64,000 bases of DNA from Pholis gunnellus. Its lineage: Eukaryota > Chordata > Actinopteri > Perciformes > Pholidae. Of the stretch, positions 24,930-36,002 are shown piece by piece. The notes under the pieces were generated by a model. The model was not told where the DNA came from, did no database searches, and worked only from the letters and a program-made list of their open reading frames with translations. Every line of letters starts with the position of its first letter. Positions within the stretch are counted from its first letter, which is position 1. The DNA is taken from positions 15,315,404 to 15,379,403 of the forward strand of contig OU342808.1 of assembly GCA_910591455.2 (NCBI GenBank), in the 5' to 3' direction. The position numbers were made by a program, and so were the translations under genes.

Positions 24930-27020
24930 GTACACGGTCTACATTCATTTTAAATTCATGTATCTAAGCTACCAATTCTTCTGACATTAATTAGGCCAAT
25001 AGAGGCCTTGAAGTATCAGCAGCACTGAAAGCAGAAGTAGAGGTTTTGCCTTCAGAGTCAGGAACTGACTCTGAAATATTGTCACACAGTACAAGTTTAT
25101 ATTTACACTGTCACATACTTATCAGGTCCAGCTAGCTAAAACGATCCATTTCACAACTAAGGCTTTTCAACATTCCCCCAAAAAACTGTTACACTTTACA
25201 ACTTTAGACTTTAGACTCCATTTTCACATTTCATTAAAAAAAAACAACTAACATTTCTAACTTGTAACTTACATGTTGGTTCACTACTGTACAGCTGAGA
25301 GACGTTTCTGTCGGGTGATAAGAGAAGTGCAGTGATACACTTCTGGCATAAAGTCAACATGCTTTTTGCTGCCGGAAATGGGCTTCCATATAAAAGTTAT
25401 ATAATTGTCTTAAAATTAAAGTCTATGCTGCTTTAAAGTGTGCAGTGACCATAAACTACATCACGTGACCCGCGAAATGACGGCATCCTGCCGCTAGACT
25501 GCAGTTTTTCCATATTGGCGTTGAACTTTGTCAGTTACATAGTATTTCACACTGTGATGGTGAAGGTAAACTGTCATTAATCCGTGGGTCACATGTGTGC
25601 CGTACCGTGTGGGGGGGGTCCGTACGGAACAGGAACAGAAATGTGCTTAAATATATTTTTACATTTATATAACTGCATGTACAATATTTTTACACTTGAA
25701 TAACACTTGAACAATATGTTAGGGGGTAGTTACATTTATACAGTCTTACAGTTACAGCCGGCCCTTTGAGGGCGACCATAATGCTGATGTGGCCCAGAGT
25801 GAAAATGAGATTTACACCCCTGCTCTAAAGTTGGTGTTGACATTCATCATGTGAGGGTTTGTGGCAGTACTTCCTCATTGGTACTTGAGTCATTATCCAA
25901 CTGAGAGGTTTGGGATACTAAAAGCTACTCTTTGTGTGTTAAGAAATTGATTTGTTGGCTTTTAAAAAAGAAACGTTTAGAATGGTAAAGGAGAAGTTGT
26001 GGTTGTGAAGGTATATCTACTATATTACTTTTTAATCCCCCCGTTGTACTGTAAACTGGCCTATGACCTCCACTATAACTATGCACATTGTTCCTCATTG
26101 TTACCATAAGATGTTTCTGCTTCATTATTACCCACTTTCAAAAATAAAACCCTGACATTAACAAAATATTCTCACTGTTGGTACCAATATGATAATAGCT
26201 ATTATCTAATAACCCATGCCAAACGTTGGTACGGTGCACTGAGAAAGAGGAACAATTAACCACCCAAGAACCGACTGACATGCACACAATTATAGCAGAG
26301 TCAGTGTGCCCTAGTGTATGTTTCGACATAGATCTGCTGATGTTTTGTGGATGAGAGATTGTACAGAATGTCCTCCTTCCTCTATCTTCTTATCGTTCAT
26401 TAACTGCACACATTCTTTGAGATTAAAACGAAGATGACCGGGGTTATTCCTTAACACAGTTGACTTTTCTTGGATGGTAGAAGATTTGCTAATCTTTGAA
26501 TAGTGTCAAAATCATGTGACTGGTTGGAGGAAATCAAAGATTGATATGGAGGGTGATCCATTAGTTGACCAAAAAATAACAAATAGATTGCAATGTGTGG
26601 AGTAAGAGAAGGAATTTTGAGGGAAGACATCCTTCAATGTGTGTTATGTAGCGTAAACTTTTCATTTGCACTTAAGGTAAGAGTAACGTAAAAATTTGAA
26701 AATAAAAAAAATCTTGTGTTTATATTCAAAGTGTGTACAGATTGTACGTTAGGCTTCCCCTTTACAAGATTTCAGTTAATAACAAAGTTGTAGTCCTTTC
26801 TATTGCAATTACCCTATACATGTGTTTACTTGAGCATGCTGCTTTTGTACATTTTACAGTGTATTATTGGAATTATATTTGAACAGAAAATAGATATTGT
26901 TCTTCAGGGCTTGGGGGTCTACCCATACAGGAGAATTGCGCAGTCACTGCATCTGGCAAACTAATTCTCTTGGTGTTGTACAATAGGGGCATCACATAAT
27001 AATGGGGCGATAATAAACAG
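24930..27020. other. intergenic DNA between the C9orf85 homolog and gda
   Basis: AT-rich, with no supported gene. The part from about 25740 to 25825 (CGGCCCTTTGAGGGCGACC, then GTGAAAATGAGATTTACACC) resembles a degraded interspersed repeat seen widely in vertebrate genomes. I cannot name the family with confidence. Confidence 0.5.
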
Positions 27021-27021
27021 T

Positions 27022-27240
27022 GGGCGACTGTGGCTAAGTGGAGAGCAGGTGATTGGCGGATTGGCGGTTCGATCCCGGGCTCCGCTAGTCGCATGTCGAC
27101 GTGTCCTTGAGCAAGACACTTAACCCCACACTTGCTCCCGTAGCTGTGCCTACGGTGTAGCTATGTGATAGAATGTGAATTGTAAATCGCTTTAGACAAA
27201 AGCGTCTGCTAAATGACTGTATTATAATGTAATGTAATAA
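27022..27240 (+). mobile_element. tRNA-derived SINE
   Basis: The head resembles a tRNA gene, with an A-box-like GTGGCTAAGTGGAGAGCA and a perfect B box GGTTCGATCCC at 27066-27076. The body carries GTCCTTGAGCAAGACACTTA. The tail reads AAAAGCGTCTGCTAAATGAC and then decays into TAATG-type repeats. This head/body/tail combination is common in teleost SINEs. It is inserted upstream of gda in the same orientation. Confidence 0.88.
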
Positions 27241-27615
27241 CTGCATGGTCACTTATGCTGTTTGGTCATTGTGATGAATTATTAACTCCGGCAGAGTTCA
27301 AATTCGATGCACCTGATTTATGACCCGCAGTGTGTGACTTCGGCTGTATACTAAAAACGTTCCCGGAAACGTCGGCTTTAGCGGATCCCTCAGTCTCTGT
27401 GACTCTGTGACTAGTGAATAGTTTAACGTGGCGATTAGACAAACCCCAACCTTAGACCGTACATAAGACCCGACGCACAGAGACACACACCCTTTGTTCT
27501 CATTGGTTGCAGGATGTCTTTGCAGTGAGGTTGAGTGCTGCTTGCTGGTGCGTCGTGGTGCTCTGTGCTGCTGCAGGTTATCTCACTGCTCGACTCCGAC
27601 TGAGCTATTGAAAGG

Positions 27616-30230
27616 ATGGCAAGCTCTAATAGACCCACCACCAACATTGCGAACGTCTACAGGGGGACATTTATCCACTCGACCCAGCAAACAGCGCTGC
27701 AGATCCTAGAAGATGAGCTCCTGGGAGTGGATACAGACGGGAAGGTTTGTCAGACTCTAAAATATATATATAACATATTTTGACCTCATTTAGAAGTATT
27801 AAAAAAAAACTTTTGGATAAATATCTATAGCTCCGAGCTTACTCCTAAACCTTGCGCAAAGAGGCAAAATGTGGCACAGTTTGGTGTAAAAGATGTCTTT
27901 CCTTTTCCGTTTTATGACAAACTGATAAGGCGCAAATCTGTTACATAACCTAATTGTCTTTTACAGTGAGCTGTTGCTGAGCAACTTTAACAATTTGGCC
28001 CACATAAGCTCTCAACACAAAAACCTGAATAACAGTCTTAACTTAAGACTGTTTCTTAAGTACCCTCTTCAATTACAACAGGTGGGACTGAAATTCATAG
28101 GACAACCTTAAATCATCCGTATGAACTCTGTTGTTATACGGAAATACAATATATGTACATAGTGGAAATCAAACGCTGGTTATTAAGGAACAATAGATGT
28201 AATAACTGCGATTCAGCAGCATCAAAGGCATGTACACAAAAAAGGTGCAATTTACAAAATATCAGACATGGTACATGTAATGGAAATAATCTAAATGCTA
28301 AATAGTTGCCCCTATACTTGCTGTGCTGGCCCTACTAAGCATTTCCGGCAGGCAAAACAAATCAGGAATGTTTTCAGATCTTACTTTATTTCACATGCAA
28401 ACTATTTTTGGTTAACATCAACTTTTCACTGATTTCCATTCTGCCATCAGATCGCTTTCATTGGGAGAGGCGCGGAGCTAGACAGACTGTCTCAGACCTT
28501 TGGATTCAGTCCGACTGAAGTCACTCAACTGGCACAACAGTAAGTAGAATATATAAATAAATGACTAAATACATCCAAATTGTACGTGATATTAAATCAG
28601 TTCTTGGATATGCCATAAAAATAACTATACTGTATGTTTTTACCATTTCCATGATTTGCTGCACTGCAGTGAGTTCTTCATGCCAGGACTGGTGGACACC
28701 CACATCCATGCATCCCAGTACAGCTACGCAGGCACAGCACTGGACATGCCTTTACTCCAGTGGCTCAATACCTACACCTTTCCTGTGGAGTCACAATTCA
28801 AGGACTTGCAGTTTGCCCACAAGGTCTACTCTAAAGTAGTGGTGAGTTTTCTGGCATTGTGAAAGAGGTGGCTATTAAAACGGGTACAGTTGCCGTGCAT
28901 CAGTCACAGGGAGCCAAAACTGAGCTTTGTGGCACTCTGCAAGTTTGACAGGTGTGATATGGTTTTGCCGATGGCATTGCAATTTGCCATTTGCTAGTGG
29001 AACATTCTTTGAGGTTCCCTCTACTGTCACACAGCCTACAGTTTGAGAAGGGTGTGTGTAGAAAAGAGACAGAATGTTTAAATGCTGTCTTAATCCTGTA
29101 ATATGATCCCTGTGCCTTACAGAAAAGGACCCTGAGAAACGGAACAACCACTGCATGTTACTTTGCTACCATACATACAGATGCTTCTCTCCTGTTGGGC
29201 CAGATTGCAAGTAAGATGTCCTACACGCAAACACACACACACACACACACACACAGTTGCATGAATGTAGGCCAGAATACTGCAAATAATATAAAGAATA
29301 AATATCAAGACCTTAGTTTAGAATAATTACGTCATAGCAGGTGACCTGTGGGTGGTTGGGAGGTTGCTTGTTAATTTGGCGCAGCCTTAATGACAAATAA
29401 TGGAGGCTATTGCTAAAAAGAAAGGAAAGGAAAATACTAGTTGTAATGTAAGTCTGTTAACACAGACACTTAATATTCACAGTGACGGAGTGCATAAAGA
29501 GAGAGATGGTTATAAGCACGTATTGTCTGACATACACAAGCTGTATAGTCACTTTTATAAGCAGAGCAGCAGCTCACAATGTGATAACGGAGCCACGTGC
29601 TTTGTGTGACTGTGGTGAAGAATACATCAGCTTAAGCCCAGTCATTTTAATTTATAACTTTCATTATAGTCAAACAGTGCAGCAATCAGCTGATATGTTC
29701 TTCTAAACTCCTTAAAGTCAGAATGGCCCTCTTTCCCTTGGTAGTCTCAACTGGGTTAGAAACACTTATTTTGTTCACCTTTACACCTTGTCCTTATCAT
29801 TGCGGTGTCATGTTGTGCAATAGTGAACACACACATACACACACAAGTGTGTAATGATTCTACCGTAATGAATTGACTGGCTGTGGCAGCCAGGGTCATT
29901 CTGTGTTATCAGGATCCTTGAACCCTCACCTTTGTCCTGTTCTGAGCAGCTTTTCCCTTTTATGGGAAATGTGTTTTTATTAAGCGTAAGCATATGTGTG
30001 CATATATGTGTTTGAGAATTTCCGACACATATTTGAAATGTATGCAGAATTTCTCCTTTTGCTTGTTAAATGTATTAGTTTATCGATTTTTCACAAGTGT
30101 TATGTAAAGAATACAAAATATATTTGCTTACAACATCCAATGGACTATATTTTCCAAAAGGAAGAATCTCGTAAGGTCCAAAGTGTAATGTCCCAGGGAA
30201 ATCTGATGTATATATATATATATATATATA

Positions 30231-30283
<53 letters not shown>

Positions 30284-33200
30284 CTGCATGATTTGACTGG
30301 AAATGTTTGGTCACAGTAGCACAAAGCTATCTCACAGTCCCTCAGTGACCTGATGATTATGTACAGTATCTGTCACACTAAACTTGTTGAAGCAAAACCT
30401 TTTCACTATTCTTAACATGGGTGGGTATCACCTCTCACATGCCTTCCTCTCCCATCTGTACTGTGTGTAATTATTAAAGATATGACCAATCAACAGTGTT
30501 AATTATAATTAATAAGAATGAACATCAACAAAAATATGACATTGGCCATAGCTGAGTGGTACACCTGTGTGGTCCTAAAAATCAAAAGTCATTTGTACTA
30601 TTAGAGGATTCTAGTTTATCATTTATAGTAACGACTCTGCTCACTCAGTGCCAGTGAGTCAGTGCAAATCAAGCACAGTCCCTGCACGCCCAAACAGTCA
30701 TGAGTCAGCAAAAATAAGTGAAATCACCTGTGTGAGTTGTACAGTTTTGCAGTGTGCACAGCCTTTAGAATCACTCAGTTATGTAAAAGTTGTGCAGTGA
30801 CTAGTTTTAATGGAACAAGACAAAGAATAACTCAGTGTTTGGGGAGCATTTCTGTCAAATGATCATCTCGGCATTTTGGTTGACAAAAATATTTGTATTA
30901 ATTTGCGTTTAATCCGGCCTTTTTTCATTGATATAAACAGCACATCATCATTGTGGATTCAACATGGAGCCGGGCATGTTCCGCTAGGACTTTTTCACAG
31001 CAGATATTTTTAAATGTCTTAGCAGTAAAAGAACCAAAATAGTGTTCGACTGCACTGTGGCTGAAAGAAAGGGCTGGGAAGACCGTTCAAGTGATAACGT
31101 TTTCATATGCACAAGCTTCTGTAAGAGTGTGCGTGTGTACCTGTGGGGTGTGTATGTACGTAGCTGTATGTATGGTAGGTGTGTCTGTGTGCATTCATAC
31201 AACAAGACTGGGATTAGGGCTTGTGAGTGACAGAGGGATTTGACTCTGACAGGTGAAAGACCTGGAATGCTGTGATATGCTGCAGATGACAGGTGAAATT
31301 ATGAGGATTGTTGATCAGGTGCAATTTTAACAATTGGACAAATAATGCTAATTCAATGTGGAGTAATAATGTTGTTTTTACCCCCGAAAGAGAAATCTGT
31401 ATGAAATACTCAATTACCCCTGGTATATCAAGGGGAACTGTAAATCATCACCCATCAACTTTGTTAATATTTTATCATGTTATCATGGTCATGATGTGAA
31501 AACTTGTAACATAATGCCCTCTGATATGGTGTGAGCTCAAATCCCAGTTGAATGACTGGACTAGAAAGTTTTCTGATAAAAATGTCATGAATAAGCAAAG
31601 TACATCAGCTTCCTTTTGAAAAATGCGAATACACTGACTTCACGGATTCATATTTATTCACGTTCTTGTTATATTATCCATGTTTTTCTTGCAGATGACT
31701 TTGGGCAGCGTGCCCTTGTTGGCAAGGTGTGTATGGACAGAAACAATTCTGTGAAACATTACAAAGAGACCAATCAGGAATCTCAAGCAGAAACCTGCCG
31801 GTGGGTATTGTCAGTTTAATACGTTAGGAAGGCCTTTGGGCATGTCTACGCCCTAGCTTTACAGAGTACAGTTGATTAAGTAAACTAAAACTTTGTGCCA
31901 CACAGGATGCGGCTTACAGTTGACATGCTCTTTCAAAATAGTATATAACATTGATAATAGCTCATTTAACAGTGTAGTGCTGGGGATTTTTACTTGGGTG
32001 AGAACATGCATTTTTGCCGTGATGTATGAAACAGATTAGGGTTAGACGTCTCTCTGAGTGAGGACAACGACTTCTTTGACATTCTCTTTTAAATTCCCTT
32101 TAACTATTTGATATTTCTTATAGATATTACCGTAGAAATATTCATTCCAAATACTACTACAGTTTCTGTCTTTATATTTTAACATGTGGGAAACTATGTT
32201 TACAGCACCTAATGTTTCAATTGATGTAAGACATTTTTCAACAAAGCATAGCCGATTATTGACAGGTTGACAAATGCAAATGCCACATCAGCCTTCGTAT
32301 CAATCAAGTGCTTGTTTTTGAAAGAGCCAGGGTTCATTTCATCCAATGCGTCCTTTGCAATTATATTGGAACGGAGTCAAAATGACAAGATCATTGTTTG
32401 TTCTTTGAGTGTACCTAAAAAGATTGGCAAGGATTACGTAAATACATCTTGTAAATGCAACATTTCTTGTGTTTTAATGAATGCAGATAGACCTTCAAAT
32501 TACATATTTTCATGTAAAGACACAAACTTATTATTTTATTGTTATTATCACAGATTTAATTGTTATTATATTCAAACATTTTGGGCAAATGTGGCTGCGC
32601 CAAATGAGTTACAGTCATTGTTTTGTTTCCTCAAGGTTCATTGCAGAGCTCTTGAACAAAAAGGTAAGATTCTATAATATAATAAACAGAACAACATTAG
32701 GATCTAAGCAAAAAAATCAAGGTAGGCCTGCATTTTCTTTTTTTTAAAGAAGAAGATTTTTAAATCGTCTGTCACTCCCTTGTCTCCTCTGGTGTTTTGT
32801 GGGTAGTACCCTCTGGTGAGACCAGTGGTGACTCCCCGCTTCCCTCCATCCTGCACAGGAGCCTTGCTCGGACAGCTGGGAGCAATCGCTAAGAATAACA
32901 ACCTGCACATTCAGGTGAGCTCACTGTGGCAACCAAACCAGGCTATGTCCGCAGGGGACTGTTGCCACAGAGACCCTTTAGTGTTGCTGTGGAGTTTTTG
33001 TCAAATGAGATAAACACACACACGTGCAAAAGGCAAAATGCTGACAGGAAAGAATAAAAAAACTAATGTTTCAGAATAACGTTTGACGTTGGTATCCTGT
33101 GATTGCTCCGTCACACCTCAGGCTCTATCTGAATGCTGCAGCTTAGAGCAAAGATAACACAGTGGTTTAATATCTGACATATGTGTGTTTATTTCCAGAG

Positions 33201-33638
33201 TCATATCAGTGAAAACGTAGAGGAAATTAAGCTTGTGCAGGAGCTGTTTCCTGAATCAGAGTCGTACACAGACGTGTATCTCAAACATAACCTGCTCACT
33301 GACAAGGTGAGAACACAGTCACATCTCTGCTGGCGCACACACAGGCAGACCTCTTGTAGAAAAATACAAATGCTGATGAAAATGCTGATGATGACGATGA
33401 TGATTCACAGACAGTGATGGCTCATGGCTGCTACCTCAGTGATGAAGAGTTGGTTCTGTTCAGAGAGACAGGAGCCTCTTTGTCTCACTGTCCCAATTCC
33501 AACATTTCGTAAGTCACTGACCAAATGAAGATTTGCATGACACAGATTTTACAATAAAAACAGCACTTTAGCAATACAGTATAACATAGCATTGTAAGTG
33601 CATGAATGCAAGGATATGCAACAGATGAAACTTTTCTA

Positions 33639-33677
<39 letters not shown>

Positions 33678-35064
33678 ATATATATATCTTCTCAGGTTGT
33701 GCAGTGGAATGTTGAATGTCCGCAACGTCCTGAAACACAAAGTGAAGTTGGGGCTGGGAACAGGTGGGAGCAGAGCAACTGTGTGTGCATTTTCACCTCT
33801 AAGTAAAGCCAGGCCACTTTTGACACAGTCTGTTACACTCTCAAGAAGCAGTAAAATGATGTTTGATGATTTGGTTTTGTTTGTCGGAAACTCCTTGCTC
33901 CGTACATTCAAGCATGCACGGGAAACTGGAGGAAGGTAGTGAGATAGGTGCTTAGACATTGTTACAGAACTGGTTTTATGGCATTCTAGTGTTTTTAATG
34001 AGTGCAGTTGGCAGAGAGATTTGGCATTCATGTCAGCTGAACACCAGCAGATCACAGTTTAAAAAAAACAACATCTGATGTAGTGGGTGTTTTAATTTCA
34101 AGCCTCAAAGTAGCGTAAATATGAAAATGTGATACTTTTTCATATCCACGATGCGGGTTTGTGAATGCTTGTGTCTGCGTGCATGCTTGTATTAATTTCA
34201 CTCATCCGGTCTGTGTTTGTGGCGTCAGACGTGGCGGGGGGCTACTCGGCCTCTATGCTGGACGCTGTGAGAAGAGCTCTGGACACATCCAAAGTCTTAA
34301 CAATCCAGAACCCAGAATACGAGACGCTCACCTTTGAGGAGGTGTTCAGACTGGCCACACTGGGAGGCAGCCAAGGTAAAACAGTCAGAGACAGAGGTGG
34401 CATTGTGTAGAAGTTACGGTGAGAACATGAAGTGCTTTGTCTCTTTGTTTGTCATATTCTCCACCAACAGTCTCACTGAAGTGCCTTTGCCTCCTCTAAG
34501 TCACTCTGCAGTAGAAATGCCTGATTCAACACACATGGATCTATGGGAACCAGATATTTTTGATGATAACTGATTGCAATTTCACAGGAGGGGAGAGAAT
34601 ACAAGAGTTTCTTTTATGATGCGTTTTGTCCGCAGCCTTGTCCCTGGATGACCAGACAGGGAACTTTGAAGTGGGCAAAGACTTTGACGCCCTGAGGGTG
34701 AATGTAGACGCTCCTGGTGGACCCATCGACCTGGTCCAGTGTGAGGAACCAAAGGTTGGTAGTGGGGGCTTCAATTATTCACACACATTTACACACAAAT
34801 TAATGAAGCACAACATTTGAATCTAGTGTAACACTAATTTATTATCACTTCAATTTCAGATTCTTTTGGAAAAGTTCTTGAATTTGGGTGAGTGTCAATT
34901 TCAGTTTGATTTGTCCGAACTTTTCAGACTCTAATGTGCCACTCACCATTTACTTTATGTTTGTCTCCGTGGCTTCCTGTTTGACAGGTGATGACCGTAA
35001 CATAGCAGAGGTGTTTGTGGCCGGGAGGAAGGTGGTACCATTCACAGAGCCAACTACAGAATAA
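27616..35064 (+). CDS. gda: gda, guanine deaminase (cypin)
   Basis: Fourteen exons: 27616-27744, 28451-28539, 28670-28841, 29123-29210, 31695-31800, 32636-32663, 32807-32914, 33199-33306, 33411-33508, 33696-33763, 34229-34375, 34636-34754, 34860-34887 and 34988-35064. They join in phase to 454 aa, the human length. The enzyme hydrolyses guanine to xanthine and ammonia in purine catabolism in the cytosol; in mammals it also regulates dendrites as cypin. The amidohydrolase metal site is intact: His84 and His86 in PGLVDTHIHASQ, His242 in IQSHISEN, His281 in MAHGCYL and Asp332 in GLGTDVAGG. Each is offset by two from the human residues. HCPNSNIS and RLATLGGSQ are further family blocks. The C-terminus ends PTTE, without the PDZ-binding tail of mammalian cypin. 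Exons 6 and 13 are only 28 nt. The poly(A) signal is at 35421. Confidence 0.97.
29230..29254. repeat. (AC)n microsatellite
   Basis: About twelve AC units shortly after gda exon 4, in the 2.5-kb intron 4. Confidence 0.9.
30208..30283. repeat. (TA)n microsatellite followed by poly-T
   Basis: About 30 TA units, interrupted once by CTG near 30232, run into a T tract in gda intron 4. The rest of this intron shows no coding or RNA feature I can support. Confidence 0.92.
33643..33690. repeat. (CT)n(TA)n tract overlapping a splice acceptor region
   Basis: A CT tract of about 33 bases and a short TATCTATATA block lead directly into TCTTCTCAG, the acceptor of gda exon 10 at 33696. The microsatellite therefore supplies the polypyrimidine tract. 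Confidence 0.9.
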
Positions 35065-35420
35065 ACGCTTTGGTCACTTAAAGCCTAAATCCTCCTGGAA
35101 AGTCAGCTTGAAGAGGGCGTTAACTAACTAAATACAAGTTAATCTGAGAAATATACAAGATATGCAGCTTTATAAGGATCAGTGGGAAACGCCCTACTGG
35201 ACAGTTCTCCTTTGATGCTAAGACAAATAAGTAGGACATTAATTATCACCATTACCATTCCACTCTTAGATACAGAGGACAGAAGAGGAAACGTGATATT
35301 AATGAGGCTCAGTGAGGGTCATCACTTTGTTTCTTTAATTCTTTAAGGATAATTACTGGGCTTTAAAAAGGGAAATAAGGGACTTATTAACATTGCACTT
35401 GCTGTTTGTCATTTTTGCGC

Positions 35421-35426
35421 AATAAA
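35421..35426 (+). terminator. gda: gda poly(A) signal
   Basis: AATAAA 357 bases after the gda stop codon. A further AATAAA near 36526 could serve a longer 3' end. Confidence 0.6.
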
Positions 35427-35654
35427 ACATATTCATGCACCAGCCCATTGCTTATTAAGATCTTTAAGTCACTCTTTATGTTCACGTTGTTTTAGAGTTT
35501 TTGTTATATTTACCTAAACTCCTTCCTTAAACTAATTAATATACAAGTACTGGTGATTATAGTGTGCTAACTACAACATATTTTCCATTGCATTTTGATA
35601 TCGCATTGTGTTGCCTTAAGAAATTTAAACTAGACAATATAGTCTGTAAATTTA

Positions 35655-36002
35655 AAGGGATAGTTCACCCACAATATCAAAAGTGCACAATCTAGATTAG
35701 GAGATTAGTTTTGGAGGTATCGCTCATAGAGATGTCTGCCGTCGCTCCATTATAATGCGACTACATGGCACTCGGCTTGTGATGCTCAAAGCAAAGTCTG
35801 TGGATTATCTTCAGTTACTTGCTTTGAGCACCACAAGCCAAGTGCCATGTAGTTGCATTATAATGGGGATAAGGCAGACATATCAACGGCTGATATCTCC
35901 AAAACTAGGCAACTCACACCTAAACAATCTAGATGGAGAAATACCACTGCAGGTAAGAGGAAAACTGTGTGTTTTTGATTCTGGGGTGAGCTGTCCCTGT
36001 AA
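35655..36002. mobile_element. foldback MITE
   Basis: The ends are inverted: AAGGGATAGTTCACCC on the left and, reading the other strand, CAGGGACAGCTCACCCC on the right. Inside, a long hairpin has arms of about 60 bases each (35734-35795 and about 35819-35879); for example CATTATAATG, TACATGGCACT and TTGCTTTGAGCA pair across a loop of about 24 bases. The pairing continues more loosely outward to about 35692 and 35935 (ATCTAGATT ends). There is no coding capacity. A half copy lies at 141-300. Confidence 0.8.

Noticed and set aside
27022..27100. Possible tRNA gene
   Set aside because: A-box and B-box motifs are present but the cloverleaf is incomplete and a SINE body and tail follow, so it is the head of a tRNA-derived SINE.
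30069..30319. Open frames rich in Tyr-Ile repeats on both strands
   Set aside because: They are translations of the TA microsatellite in gda intron 4, not genes.
32267..32677. Plus-strand 136-codon open frame overlapping gda exon 6
   Set aside because: It is in AT-rich intron sequence and in a different frame from the 28-nt exon, whose phase is fixed by both neighbours.
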